Shown here piece after piece: positions 46,163 through 55,972 of a DNA stretch of 64,000 nucleotides (the first letter of the stretch is position 1; every line of letters begins with the position of its first letter). Location: the NCBI RefSeq assembly GCF_015477805.1, contig NZ_JADLQL010000001.1, positions 620,001 to 684,000 on the forward strand. The letters are read 5' to 3'. The position numbers and the translations under genes are program-made. Source of the DNA: Nocardia flavorosea (GTDB lineage: Bacteria; Actinomycetota; Actinomycetes; Mycobacteriales; Mycobacteriaceae). The notes below the pieces were generated by a model that saw only the letters and a list, made by a program, of their open reading frames with translations, was not told the origin of the DNA and did no database searches.

Positions 46163-46168
46163 TAACTT
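46163..46168 (+). promoter_or_regulatory. -10 hexamer of the first antigen-85-like gene
   Basis: TAACTT, 6 nt before the ATG at 46175; suggests a leaderless mRNA. Confidence 0.4.
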
Positions 46169-46174
46169 CCGGCG

Positions 46175-47218
46175 ATGCGACACCGACGCCGCACGCACCG
46201 GGTACTGCTCGCCACCGTGGCCACACTGGCTCTCGCACCCCTCGCGGTCTCCCCGGGGGCCGCCGCGCCCGCATACCCGGATTCACTCGGCGCCCCGGCG
46301 TCCCCGGAAACGCCGGCTACCCGGATAACCGGCAGCCGGGCACTCGGCGGGCGCGCGGTCGAACTGGCCGTGTACTCGGCCGCGATGGGCCGGGAGATCC
46401 CGGTACGGGTACTGCCGGCCGTGGACCCGGCGGCCACGGCCCCGGTGCTGTACCTGTTGAACGGGATCACCGGCGGCAGCGAAGGGGGCAACTGGTTCGA
46501 TCGCACCGACCTCACCGAATTCTTCGGCTCCGAGCAGGTCACCGTCGTCAATCCGATCGGCGGAGCCGGCAGCTGGTTCACCGACTGGCAAGCCGACGAC
46601 CCGGTGCTGGGCCGTCAGCGCTGGACCACATTCCTGACCACCGAACTTCCGCCGTTGATCGACGCCACCTACCGCGGCAGCGGCGCCGACGCACTCGCCG
46701 GAGTCTCGATGGCCGCGGCGTCGGTGTTCCAGCTGGCGCTCGCCGCACCCGGCCGGTACCGCGCGCTCGGCTCCTACAGCGGCTGTGTCCGGACCAGTGA
46801 TCCGCAGGGCCGCGCGCTGGTCGAGCTCGTGGTGCGCAGCAACGGCGGGAATCCGGTCAACATGTGGGGCCCGCCGCAGGACCCCGCGTGGCCGGACAAC
46901 GATCCGTTCCTGCACGCCGAGCAGTTACGCGGGACGGTCCTGTATATATCCTCCGGCACCGGTACACCCGGCGCCCTGGACACCATGGACGGCCCGGGGA
47001 TCCGGCGCGATCCGGGTAAATTGCTCGACCAGCTGCTCATCGGCGGACTACTGGAGACGGTTACGGCGAGATGCACGGCCCGGCTGGGGGAACACCTGGC
47101 CGATCTGGGTATCCCGGCGACGGTGGCGTTGCGCCCCGACGGCACCCATTCCTGGGGGTATTGGCAGCGGGAACTGCATGATTCGTGGCCGCTGTTCGCG
47201 GCGGCATTGAATGGGTGA
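46175..47218 (+). CDS. Secreted antigen-85/mycolyltransferase-like esterase, copy 1
   Basis: A 347-residue exported alpha/beta hydrolase. The signal peptide runs to about residue 31 (TVATLALAPLAVSPGAAAPA, with AAA before the cut). LLNGITGGSEGGNWFDRTDL matches the antigen-85 Asp/Trp region, ALAGVSMAAASVFQLALAAP holds the nucleophile Ser178, and ALRPDGTHSWGYWQRELHDS holds His325 in the His-Ser-Trp context of mycolyltransferases. It likely transfers mycolyl or other long acyl groups to trehalose or arabinogalactan, or hydrolyses such esters. It sits directly upstream of the polyketide synthase on the same strand, and a paralogue lies on the far side of the cluster. Confidence 0.9.
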   Translation: MRHRRRTHRVLLATVATLALAPLAVSPGAAAPAYPDSLGAPASPETPATRITGSRALGGRAVELAVYSAAMGREIPVRVLPAVDPAATAPVLYLLNGITGGSEGGNWFDRTDLTEFFGSEQVTVVNPIGGAGSWFTDWQADDPVLGRQRWTTFLTTELPPLIDATYRGSGADALAGVSMAAASVFQLALAAPGRYRALGSYSGCVRTSDPQGRALVELVVRSNGGNPVNMWGPPQDPAWPDNDPFLHAEQLRGTVLYISSGTGTPGALDTMDGPGIRRDPGKLLDQLLIGGLLETVTARCTARLGEHLADLGIPATVALRPDGTHSWGYWQRELHDSWPLFAAALNG

Positions 47219-47455
47219 ACGCAACCGCGCTGGGCTACTTCACAATTCGGCACGTACCCCCTTGTGTGGTGACGGAAGTTTGTCCGGAAGCCATTCCAGA
47301 GACCCGAACCGCATCGGTAGCATCGGCCCCAATGTCGTAGCCGCACCGGATATTTTGCGACCATTTGGCATCTCGGCCGGACTTTCATCGCAACTGACGT
47401 TTCCGGGCGTCGGCGGCGAACACCGCAGCTCACCCGGACCGGGGAGGACACATAG

Positions 47456-50400
47456 ATGTCGGATATTGCCATAGTCGGTATCGGCTGCCGATTCGGCGGG
47501 GGAATCGATTCCCCGGAATCGTTCTGGGATTTCGTGGTCGGTAAACGCGATGCCGTTGTCGAGATCCCCGCCGACCGCTGGGATTACCGGCGCTACTACG
47601 ACCCCGAGAAACGCACACCGGGCCGCAGTTACACCAAACGCGGCGCATTCCTCACCACCGACCCCTGGGAATTCGACCCCGATTTCTTCGGCATCTCCCC
47701 ACGCGAGGCCACCGGCCTCGATCCGCAGCAACGCCTCCTGCTCGAAGTCACCTGGGAGGCCCTGGACGACGCCGGTGCCGCCGGTAAGGCCGCCGGGGAA
47801 TCGGTCGGTGTCTATATCGGCGGATTCGTGGTCGACCAGTCCGTGGTCGGTGTGGTGGGCCCGGCACTGGCGCATGTGGATATGCACACCGCGGCCTCGG
47901 CCTCCTACACCATGCTGTCGAACCGGATCGCCTACGCCCTCGATCTGGTCGGGCCCGCACTCACCATCGATACCGCCTGTTCATCCTCGCTGGTGGCGTT
48001 CCATCTCGCCTGCCAGGCCCTCGAGAACGGCGACTGCACGATGGCCCTGGCCGGCGGGGTGAACGTCATGTTGCAACCGGAAACCTTCGTGATGATGTGC
48101 AAGGGCGGATTCCTGGCAGCCGACGGGCGCTGCAAATCCTTCGATGCGGCCGGCGACGGCTACGGCCGCGGCGAGGGCGGCGGCATCGTCGTCCTCAAGA
48201 AGCTCGACGATGCCCTGCGCGACGGCGACCGCGTCTACGCGGTGGTCAAGGCAACCGGGTCCAACCAGGACGGGCGCACCGCGGCCATCACCGTACCCAA
48301 CGCCGATTCCCAGGAGGCGCTGGCACGGACGGTCTGCGCGCGGTCGGGGCTGTCCCCCGAAGAGATCACCTACGTCGAGGCGCACGGCACGGGCACACCG
48401 GTGGGCGACCCGATCGAGCTGCGGGCCCTGGGTACCGTCTACGGCGCGTCCGGAGACCGCCGGGGCACGCTCGGCGTGGGCTCGCTGAAGGCCACCCTCG
48501 GACATACCGAGGCCGCCTCGGGAATCGCCAGTGTCATCAAATCGGCCCTCGCCCTGCATCATCGCACCATCCCGCCACAGGGCTGGCTCGACGAACCCAA
48601 CCCCGATATCCCGTTCGCCGAACTCAATCTGCATATCCAGCTCGAGCCGCAACCGCTGTCCGCCGCGGCCGGGCCCATGACGATCGCGGTGAACGGCTTC
48701 GGCTACGGCGGAACCAACGCGCACACCATCCTGCAAGAGTTCCGCCCGGCCGCCGAGGCGCCGACGGACCGCGAACGCCATCATCTCGGGGTACTGCCGC
48801 TCTCGGCACGCAGCGCTGCTGCAGTCCGTGCCATGGCCGGCCGGTTCGCCGATCTGCTCGACGCCGGCGCGGACCCCGATCATCTGGCCGAAGCGGCGTG
48901 GACGCGGCTGGCGCACCACCAGTTCCGTACCGGGGTACCGCTGCGGGAACACGACGAACTCGTCGCGGAGCTGCGGCAGTACGCGGCCGGTGAAGGCCGC
49001 GACGCCGTGCGCACCGTCTCCCAGCGCACCGATGAGCCGGTCTTCGTATTCTCCGGGATGGGACCGCAGTGGTGGGGTATGGCGCGCGATCTGCTTGCCG
49101 CCGACGGCGTATTCGCCGCGACCGCGCGCACCGTCGATATCGCGTTCGCCGAGGTGGCCGGCTGGTCGATCATCGAGGAACTGCTGCGGCCGGAAGGGGA
49201 TTCTCGGGTCACCGCCACCGAAGTCGCGCAGCCCGCGAATTTTCTCGTGCAGGTCGGGCTCGTCGCCGAACTCGCCCAGTACGGAATCACACCCGCACGT
49301 ATCGTGGGCCACAGCGTCGGCGAGGTATCGGCCGCATATGTGTCCGGAATGCTCACGCTGCGCGAAGCGGTGGCTGTCGCCTACCACCGTTCCCGGTTAC
49401 AGGCCACCACCGCAGGGACCGGTGCAATGCTTGCCGTCGGTACCGGTGCGGAGAAGATACGCGAGTATTTCGGTGCCGGCGACGCGGTGGATATCGCGGC
49501 GATCAACAGTCCCGGTTCGCTCACGCTGGCCGGTGATGTGGAACGCCTCGACGAGATCGCCGAAAAACTCACCGAGGACGGCGCCTTCGCCCGCGCGCTA
49601 CGGGTCGAGGTTCCGTACCACAGCCGGTTCATGGATCCGATTCTCGGCGAACTGCGCACCGCGCTCGCCGATCTGTCCCCGCGGGCGCCGCGGATCCCGC
49701 TGGTGTCCACGGTGACCGCGCAAGCGGTGGTGGAGGCCGAGGACGGCTTCGACGCCGAATACTGGTGCGCCAATGTCCGCCGACCGGTCCGGTTCGCCGA
49801 TGCGATCGCCGGTCTGGTCGCCGCCGGGCATCGGGTATTCGTCGAGGTGGGGCCCCATCCGGTGTTGTCCGGCAATATCCGTGAGGTGCTGCTCGCCGCC
49901 GGCGAGAACGGTGCGACGGTCGCGACTCTGAACCGTAAGGAGCACGACGCCGACAGTATCCGCCGCACGATCGCCGGGGTGTACGCCGCCGGTGTCCTCG
50001 ATATCGCGGCCCTGTTCCCGCCGGACCGGCCGGCCACCGAACACCTGCCGCTGCCCCGGTATCCGTGGCAGAACACCCGGCTGCACAATCCGCTGCCGCT
50101 GTTCGAACAGCTCAGGCTGGGCAGCCCCGGCACTTATACGATGCTCGGCGACCCGGATATGGAAGGCCGCCCCGGCTGGATGCTACAGGTGGGGACCGAG
50201 CTGCTGCCGTGGCTGCCCGATCATGTGGTGGGCGGTATGCGGATCATGCCCGGCGCGGCGTATCTCGATGCGGCGCTCAGCGCCGCCGCCACCCGCTCCG
50301 GTGACAAACGGGTTGCGCTCGAGGATGTGCGGTTCGTGGCCCCGCTGGTCATGTCACAACCGGATGTGCCATTCCTCGAATTGGGGATCGAAGAGGGCGG

Positions 50401-53400
50401 CGGGCGTTTTCTGATCCGGTCGCGTAGCGCCACCGGGTCGGTGTGGACGGTGCATTCCACGGGCCGGATCCTCAACGGCAGCTACGAGACGAGCGTGGAG
50501 ACGGTGCCGGAACCGGAATCCGCGGTGGAGTTCGAACCCGAACTGTTCTACGCCGCCCTGGCCTCGCGCGGACTTCAGTACGGTCCGGCATTCCGGCGGG
50601 TGACGGCCGTGCGCGCCGGGCGCGATGCGGTGGTCGCCACCGTCGACGCGTCCATCGGCGCGGGCTCCGGGCATTTCGCGCATCCCGCGGTGGTGGACGC
50701 CGCTATGCAGACCGTGGCACTGCTCTTCGCGCAGGACGGGTTCGGTGACGGCGCGATGGTTCCGGTCGGGGTCGAGGCGGTGCGGATGTACCGGACCCTG
50801 CCCGACGAGGTGACCGTGGTCGCACGGCGGGCTCCGGGAACGGGCCACCTCGCGGATGTGCGGTTGCTCGGCTCCGACGGCACGCTGTGCCTGCATCTCA
50901 TCGGGGTGCGTCTCGGCGCCCTCACGCCCGGCGGCAGCCCGCTGCAACGAATGGCCGACTTCTATTACGCCGACACCATGGAGCTCGCCGAACCGATCGA
51001 TGCGGCGGCGCTCGGTGACACCGGTACTCCGGCGACCGTCGTGCTCGCGCTGGGCGACAGCGACCGGGCCCGGGCACTCGCCGAGACGATGCCGGGCGCC
51101 CGGTACCGGTGCACCGCGGGCGACGATCCCGACCTCGAAACCGATCTCACCAAGCTGCTGCGCACGGCCACGGACGATCCCGATACCGACCGGGTGCATC
51201 TGGTGCTCGTGGCGGGACGTATCGAGGACGACCTGGCCGGCCTGTGGACCCTGAAACGGATCGCGGTCGCCACGCACGAATTCACCGCACCCGGTGAGGG
51301 CGATACCCCGATCGTCGGAATCGGCGACGGTTCCTGCCATGTCACGCTGGTCACCGAACACGCCTTCGCCCTGCCGGATACGCCGGTGCCCCCGGATTCC
51401 CGGCAGGCCGCGCTGGCCGGCGCGCGGCGGGTCCTGCTGAACGAACAGCCCGCACTGCGCTGGCGGCTCATCGACACCGCACCTGATACGCCGATCGGCG
51501 ACCTGGTTGCCGAACTGGGCGTTCCGGGCGCGTTCCAGTACGACAATTCCGACGAGGTCGTGCTCCGCGACGGCGCACGCCGGCTGCCGCGGGTCACCAC
51601 CCCGCTGCAGGAGCGTATCGACGTCCTGGAAACCGCCGAACCGCTCACCGACCCGGAGGCCGATTTCGAGCTGGAGATACCGAAATCGAAGCTGCTGTCC
51701 GCACTGGCCTGGCGGCGCACCCCGCGACGAGATCCCGGGCCGGGCGAGGTGGAGGTCGGGATGCGCATCATCGGCCTCAACTACAAGGACCCGCTCAAGG
51801 TCATGGGAATTCTCGGCGAACGCGAACTCGGCGAAACCTTCTTCGGGACGAGCCCCGGGATGGAAGGCGTCGGAACCGTCACCCGGATCGGCGCCGGGGT
51901 CACCGATATCGCGGTCGGCGATCTGGTCGCACTGGCCGCCAAGGGCATGATGCGGCGCTACCACATCGTCGACCGCGCCGCGGTCATCCCGCTGCCCGCC
52001 GGCACCGACCCCGCCGTATGCACCAGCACCACCGCGTTCGGCACCGCTGAATACTCCCTGCTCGATCTCGCCCGCCTGGAACCGGGCGAAACCGTTCTCA
52101 TCCACGGCGCCGCCGGCGGTGTGGGGTCTGCCGCGATCCAGGTGGCCAAGGCACGCGGCGCGCGGATCATCGGCACGGCGAGTACCGAAGAGCGGCGGGC
52201 GCATATCCGTGAACTCGGCGCCGACCACGCGATGAATTCGCGGTCGCTGAACTTCGCCGACGATGTACTGGCCCTGACCGACGGGGCCGGAGTGGACGTG
52301 ATCCTGAGTTCGGCGCCGGGTGAGGCCCTACGCCAGAATTTCAAGGCGATCCGGGAATTCGGGCGCATCGTCGAGGTCGGCAAGGCCGATATCTACACCG
52401 GCGGCCTGCTCGAACTAGCCGTATTCGACAAGAACCTGTCCTATTTCTCGATGGACCTCGACCGTATGTGCCGGTTCCGGCCACTGCAGCTGGCGGATCT
52501 GCTCCGCCGGGTAGTGGAGAAGTTCCGGACCGGTGAGTACCGGCCGTTGCCCTACGAACTGTACGGAACACACGAGGTCGCCAAGGCTTTCGACGACACC
52601 ATCCGCTCGACCGGGATCGGCCGGATCGCCCTGTCGATGACCGACGAGGCACCACCGGTCCGGCCGATGCTGCCCGAACTCGAGATCGACCCGGCCGGAA
52701 CCTATCTCATCACCGGCGGATTCGGTGGCTTCGGAATGGCCACCGGAACCTGGCTCGTCGCCAAAGGCGCGCGCCGGCTGGTGCTGGTGGGCCGCAGTGG
52801 TGCCGCCACACCCGCGGCCCACCAGCAACTGGCTGCCTGGCGGGCCGCCGAGGTCACCGTTGTCGAAGAACGTGCCGATATAGCCGACGCCGAGGCCGTC
52901 GCCGCGCTGGTGGCCCGGGCCCACGACCCGCGGCATCCGCTGCGCGGGGTCTTCCACGCCGCCGGGGCGGTCGCCGACAACCGGGTCGAGCATATGGACG
53001 CCGAACAGCTGGCACGGGTCTACCGGTCGAAAGTGCACGGCGCACGGGTACTGCACGATGCAGTCACCGGCGCCGGGGCGCAGCCGGATATGTTCGTCCT
53101 GTATTCCTCCGGCGGCTCCATGTTCGGGATTTTCGGTCAGTACAACTACACAGCCGCCAATCTCGCTGTGGAAGCGCTCGCCGAGGAATGGTCGCGGGCC
53201 GGGGAACGGGTGCTGTGCGTGGGGTGGGGGCATATGTCCGGTGCCGCCGGCGGGATGGCCGCCGACGAAAAGGTCGCGAAATACCTGGAACTGGCCGGTT
53301 TCGGACCCATCGATATGGCCGACGGCACCCTCTACCTGGAACAGGCCCTGCGCTTGGGCGTCACCCGGGCCGCGGTCATCCCCACCGACTGGTCGAAACT

Positions 53401-54520
53401 CACCGCAGCGTTTCCGCAGATGAGCCGTACCGGGCGGCTCGCCGCGCTCGTCGCGGCCTCGGTCCAGGACAACTCGATGCTGGCGAAACTGAAATCCGAT
53501 CTGGCCGCGCTCGAAGAAGGTAAGCGCGGGCAGGCCATGGCGCGGCTGCTCGCCGATCAGCTGGCCGTGGTCATGGGGGTGCAAGCCGACACCATCGACC
53601 TGACCGCGCCGGTGACCGAACTGGGCCTGGATTCGCTGATGGCGGTCGAATTCGGTTCCCGCGTCAGCAAACAGCTGGGGATCGAGCTGATGTCGCTGCA
53701 GATGGGACGCTCGTTCACCCTCGAACAGGCGGGACCGAAAGTCGCCGAACTGATTCTGGCCACCGATCCGGCATCCGGTTTCGCGGCGTCCCTCCCGGGT
53801 GCCGCACCCGGGCCGGACGGCTCCCCGGGTTCCGCGGTCCCCTCCGGCGCGAAAGTGGCCACCGGCCGGAACCTGGAAGCCGCTGCCGGAAACGGCTACG
53901 GTGCTACCGGCAACTACGCCGCCGATGGCAGCGGCCCGGCAGACCGCGGCAGTGAAGTGGACCCTTCAGCTTCCCCGTCACCACATCCGCACGCCGCGGT
54001 GTCGAGCTCTGCCGACCCGATTCCGGCACCGAGCACCGAACGCGGACCGGCAGCAGGTAGCAGCAGCAAGACGACAGTACGAAGTAATGGCAGGCGGACA
54101 GAACCCGGCAGCAGTGCGCAGACAGCAAGCAACGGCGGTGCGCCGACAGCAGCTGACCGTGACACGCCGGCAGCAGGCTCCGACGGCGGACCGGCAACCG
54201 AGAACAACGGCCGGTCGGCAGTAGGTAACGGAGGCGGGGCGGCAGGCAACGACGCCGAGTCCGCAACAGGTCGCGGCGGCGCGCCGACCGGAGGCAACGG
54301 CGGCAAGCCGGCCGGAGATAACCGCGGTGCGCCGACCGGCGACAGCGGTGGTGGGTCGGCGGCACCGGAAAACGGTGAACCGACAGCGGACGACCACGGC
54401 GGGGCGGCATCGGATATCGCTGGCGAACCCGTAGGTAATGGCGGCAAACCCACAGAGGGCAGCAGCACCGGGTCCGAGGATGGCGAGGGCGTACTGCTCG
54501 GCGGGGAGCCTCCTCGGTGA
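47456..54520 (+). CDS. Fully reducing type I polyketide synthase, mycocerosate-synthase type
   Basis: A 2,354-residue iterative-type synthase with GGGAGG before the ATG. Domains: KS about 1-430 (Cys175 in TIDTACSSSLVAFH, His310, His350); AT about 525-830 (Ser620 in VGHSVGEVSAAY, with VPYHS at the specificity position); DH (His923 in DHVVGGMRIMPG, Asp1081); ER about 1430-1740 (NADPH loop HGAAGGVGSAAIQ near 1549); KR (TGGFGGFG near 1751, Tyr1898 in YNYTAAN); ACP with Ser2060 in LGLDSLMAVE. The order and the absence of a thioesterase match Mas/Pks2-type enzymes that build methyl-branched fatty acids for transfer by Pap proteins. Residues from about 2105 form a low-complexity tail. The exporter gene overlaps its stop. 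Confidence 0.95.
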   Translation: MSDIAIVGIGCRFGGGIDSPESFWDFVVGKRDAVVEIPADRWDYRRYYDPEKRTPGRSYTKRGAFLTTDPWEFDPDFFGISPREATGLDPQQRLLLEVTWEALDDAGAAGKAAGESVGVYIGGFVVDQSVVGVVGPALAHVDMHTAASASYTMLSNRIAYALDLVGPALTIDTACSSSLVAFHLACQALENGDCTMALAGGVNVMLQPETFVMMCKGGFLAADGRCKSFDAAGDGYGRGEGGGIVVLKKLDDALRDGDRVYAVVKATGSNQDGRTAAITVPNADSQEALARTVCARSGLSPEEITYVEAHGTGTPVGDPIELRALGTVYGASGDRRGTLGVGSLKATLGHTEAASGIASVIKSALALHHRTIPPQGWLDEPNPDIPFAELNLHIQLEPQPLSAAAGPMTIAVNGFGYGGTNAHTILQEFRPAAEAPTDRERHHLGVLPLSARSAAAVRAMAGRFADLLDAGADPDHLAEAAWTRLAHHQFRTGVPLREHDELVAELRQYAAGEGRDAVRTVSQRTDEPVFVFSGMGPQWWGMARDLLAADGVFAATARTVDIAFAEVAGWSIIEELLRPEGDSRVTATEVAQPANFLVQVGLVAELAQYGITPARIVGHSVGEVSAAYVSGMLTLREAVAVAYHRSRLQATTAGTGAMLAVGTGAEKIREYFGAGDAVDIAAINSPGSLTLAGDVERLDEIAEKLTEDGAFARALRVEVPYHSRFMDPILGELRTALADLSPRAPRIPLVSTVTAQAVVEAEDGFDAEYWCANVRRPVRFADAIAGLVAAGHRVFVEVGPHPVLSGNIREVLLAAGENGATVATLNRKEHDADSIRRTIAGVYAAGVLDIAALFPPDRPATEHLPLPRYPWQNTRLHNPLPLFEQLRLGSPGTYTMLGDPDMEGRPGWMLQVGTELLPWLPDHVVGGMRIMPGAAYLDAALSAAATRSGDKRVALEDVRFVAPLVMSQPDVPFLELGIEEGGGRFLIRSRSATGSVWTVHSTGRILNGSYETSVETVPEPESAVEFEPELFYAALASRGLQYGPAFRRVTAVRAGRDAVVATVDASIGAGSGHFAHPAVVDAAMQTVALLFAQDGFGDGAMVPVGVEAVRMYRTLPDEVTVVARRAPGTGHLADVRLLGSDGTLCLHLIGVRLGALTPGGSPLQRMADFYYADTMELAEPIDAAALGDTGTPATVVLALGDSDRARALAETMPGARYRCTAGDDPDLETDLTKLLRTATDDPDTDRVHLVLVAGRIEDDLAGLWTLKRIAVATHEFTAPGEGDTPIVGIGDGSCHVTLVTEHAFALPDTPVPPDSRQAALAGARRVLLNEQPALRWRLIDTAPDTPIGDLVAELGVPGAFQYDNSDEVVLRDGARRLPRVTTPLQERIDVLETAEPLTDPEADFELEIPKSKLLSALAWRRTPRRDPGPGEVEVGMRIIGLNYKDPLKVMGILGERELGETFFGTSPGMEGVGTVTRIGAGVTDIAVGDLVALAAKGMMRRYHIVDRAAVIPLPAGTDPAVCTSTTAFGTAEYSLLDLARLEPGETVLIHGAAGGVGSAAIQVAKARGARIIGTASTEERRAHIRELGADHAMNSRSLNFADDVLALTDGAGVDVILSSAPGEALRQNFKAIREFGRIVEVGKADIYTGGLLELAVFDKNLSYFSMDLDRMCRFRPLQLADLLRRVVEKFRTGEYRPLPYELYGTHEVAKAFDDTIRSTGIGRIALSMTDEAPPVRPMLPELEIDPAGTYLITGGFGGFGMATGTWLVAKGARRLVLVGRSGAATPAAHQQLAAWRAAEVTVVEERADIADAEAVAALVARAHDPRHPLRGVFHAAGAVADNRVEHMDAEQLARVYRSKVHGARVLHDAVTGAGAQPDMFVLYSSGGSMFGIFGQYNYTAANLAVEALAEEWSRAGERVLCVGWGHMSGAAGGMAADEKVAKYLELAGFGPIDMADGTLYLEQALRLGVTRAAVIPTDWSKLTAAFPQMSRTGRLAALVAASVQDNSMLAKLKSDLAALEEGKRGQAMARLLADQLAVVMGVQADTIDLTAPVTELGLDSLMAVEFGSRVSKQLGIELMSLQMGRSFTLEQAGPKVAELILATDPASGFAASLPGAAPGPDGSPGSAVPSGAKVATGRNLEAAAGNGYGATGNYAADGSGPADRGSEVDPSASPSPHPHAAVSSSADPIPAPSTERGPAAGSSSKTTVRSNGRRTEPGSSAQTASNGGAPTAADRDTPAAGSDGGPATENNGRSAVGNGGGAAGNDAESATGRGGAPTGGNGGKPAGDNRGAPTGDSGGGSAAPENGEPTADDHGGAASDIAGEPVGNGGKPTEGSSTGSEDGEGVLLGGEPPR
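53770..54517 (+). repeat. Low-complexity coding repeat, PKS C-terminal tail
   Basis: About 250 codons after the ACP encode Gly, Ala, Pro, Ser, Asn and Thr with no fold. Degenerate units recur, such as NGGAPTAAD, RGGAPTGGN and RGAPTGDSG, built on GG(T/C)GCGCCGAC at 54136, 54276 and 54332 (approximate). The frame stays open to the coupled exporter, and long open frames in other phases here are by-products of the composition. Confidence 0.7.
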
Positions 54521-55962
54521 TCACCGGCGCCGCCGCAGACGCGCGGGCGAGGACAGGGGCGGGCGCTTGGGCGGCTTTCGCCGGCTGTCTGCTCTCGGTG
54601 TTCATGCAGATGATCGACGTGACGATCGTCAATACCGCGCTCCCCGAGATCACTGCCGACCTGCACGCGAGTTCCGCGCAGCAATTGCTCATCGTGTCCG
54701 GATACTCGCTGGCCTTCGCGTGCACCCTGCTCGCCGCCGCCCGGCTGGGCGCCCGCATCGGACGGCGGCGGCTGTTCCTGTTCGCGGTCGTCGCCTTCAC
54801 CGCGGCGTCGGTGTGGTGCGGTACGGCCGGCAGCGCAAACGAACTCGTGCTCGCGCGGATCGTCCAGGGGGTGGCCGGCGGAGGGATGGCGGCGCAGACG
54901 ATCGCGATACTCACCGCCCTGTTCCCCCGCCGGATGCATACCCGGGTATTCGCGCTCTACGGCGCCACTTCGGGATTCGCGGGCCTGCTCGGGCCGATCC
55001 TGGGCGGCGCCTTGGTCACCGCCGATATCGCCGGACTCGGCTGGCACAGTGTCTTCCTGATGAACTTGCCGCTGGGGGCGGTGGCCTTCGCCCTCGCCTG
55101 GCGTTTCCTGCGCCTGGATACTCCGGCGCAGCGGGTACCGATGGATTTCCCGGGCATAGTACTGTGCGCGGCCACGCTGTTCGCCCTGCTGTACGCGCTG
55201 TCGGAAATCCATCTGCGCGGCTGGCGCCCGATTCCGTGCCTGATCGCCGTCGCGGCGCTCGGGCTGGGCGCACTGACTCTGCTCCACGAACGTGCCGCGA
55301 CCCGGCGTGACAGTGGACCACTGGTGCGGCTGGATCTTTTCGCCGACCGTGGTTTTGCGGTCGGGTCGATCGTGATCACCGGTTTCTTCGGGTTGTTCAC
55401 CGCCTTCGTCTTCGCCATCTCCATCACCCTGCAGGATGTGCTCGAGTTCTCGGCGCTGCGCACCGGGATCGCGATGACCCCGTTCGCCCTCGGCGCCGGC
55501 GCCGGTGCCCTGTTGTCCCCGCTGCTGGTGCAGCGGTGGGGGGTACGGGTGCTCGCCGGCGGTCTCGCGCTGTACGCGGCCTGCGTGCTCATGGGAGTGG
55601 TATATGTGAACATCACCGGCGGTCAGGTCAATATGCTGCTGTGCGCCGCACCGGTTTTCTTGTGCGGGTTCGGCGCCGGGGTTTTCGCGGTGCCGCTGCA
55701 GCCCCTCATGCTGTCCGGTCTCGACGATTCGCAGATGGCCGAGGCTTCCGGTCTGGTTCCCACCATCGAGCAGATCGGCAACGGCGTCGGTCTCGCACTG
55801 CTGGCGACCGTCTTCTTCCGCGCCCATACGCTCGGCGGCAGCACCGTGATGTTGTCGGCGATCGCGGTGGTCGCGCTGGTACTGGCCGCCGTCACCCTGG
55901 CCCTTCCCGAACCGGCCACGCCGGACCATTCGGCCGCGGCACCCGCGCCGGTGGCGAACTGA
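54517..55962 (+). CDS. DHA2-family MFS exporter in the PKS operon
   Basis: A 481-residue 14-helix transporter whose GTG overlaps the PKS stop by 4 nt, so it is coupled to the synthase. Motifs are LLSVFMQMIDVTIVNTALPE (D1), GARIGRRRLFLFAVVAFTAA (motif A), VLARIVQGVAGGGMAAQTIA (motif B) and GLLGPILGGALVTADIAGLG (motif C). The cargo is presumably the lipid made by the PKS and the PapA-like enzyme. In mycobacteria that step is carried out by MmpL proteins; this locus has none next to it. Confidence 0.92.
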   Translation: MITGAAADARARTGAGAWAAFAGCLLSVFMQMIDVTIVNTALPEITADLHASSAQQLLIVSGYSLAFACTLLAAARLGARIGRRRLFLFAVVAFTAASVWCGTAGSANELVLARIVQGVAGGGMAAQTIAILTALFPRRMHTRVFALYGATSGFAGLLGPILGGALVTADIAGLGWHSVFLMNLPLGAVAFALAWRFLRLDTPAQRVPMDFPGIVLCAATLFALLYALSEIHLRGWRPIPCLIAVAALGLGALTLLHERAATRRDSGPLVRLDLFADRGFAVGSIVITGFFGLFTAFVFAISITLQDVLEFSALRTGIAMTPFALGAGAGALLSPLLVQRWGVRVLAGGLALYAACVLMGVVYVNITGGQVNMLLCAAPVFLCGFGAGVFAVPLQPLMLSGLDDSQMAEASGLVPTIEQIGNGVGLALLATVFFRAHTLGGSTVMLSAIAVVALVLAAVTLALPEPATPDHSAAAPAPVAN

Positions 55963-55972
55963 GGAACGAGAG

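Noticed and set aside
50354..52228. 624-codon minus-strand frame inside the PKS
   Set aside because: The DH and ER domains are intact on the plus strand; the reverse frame has no recognisable fold.
53904..54520. Frameshift as the cause of the PKS tail
   Set aside because: The frame runs unbroken from the ACP into the coupled exporter start, and the tail has repeat structure of its own, so a simple frameshift is not needed.
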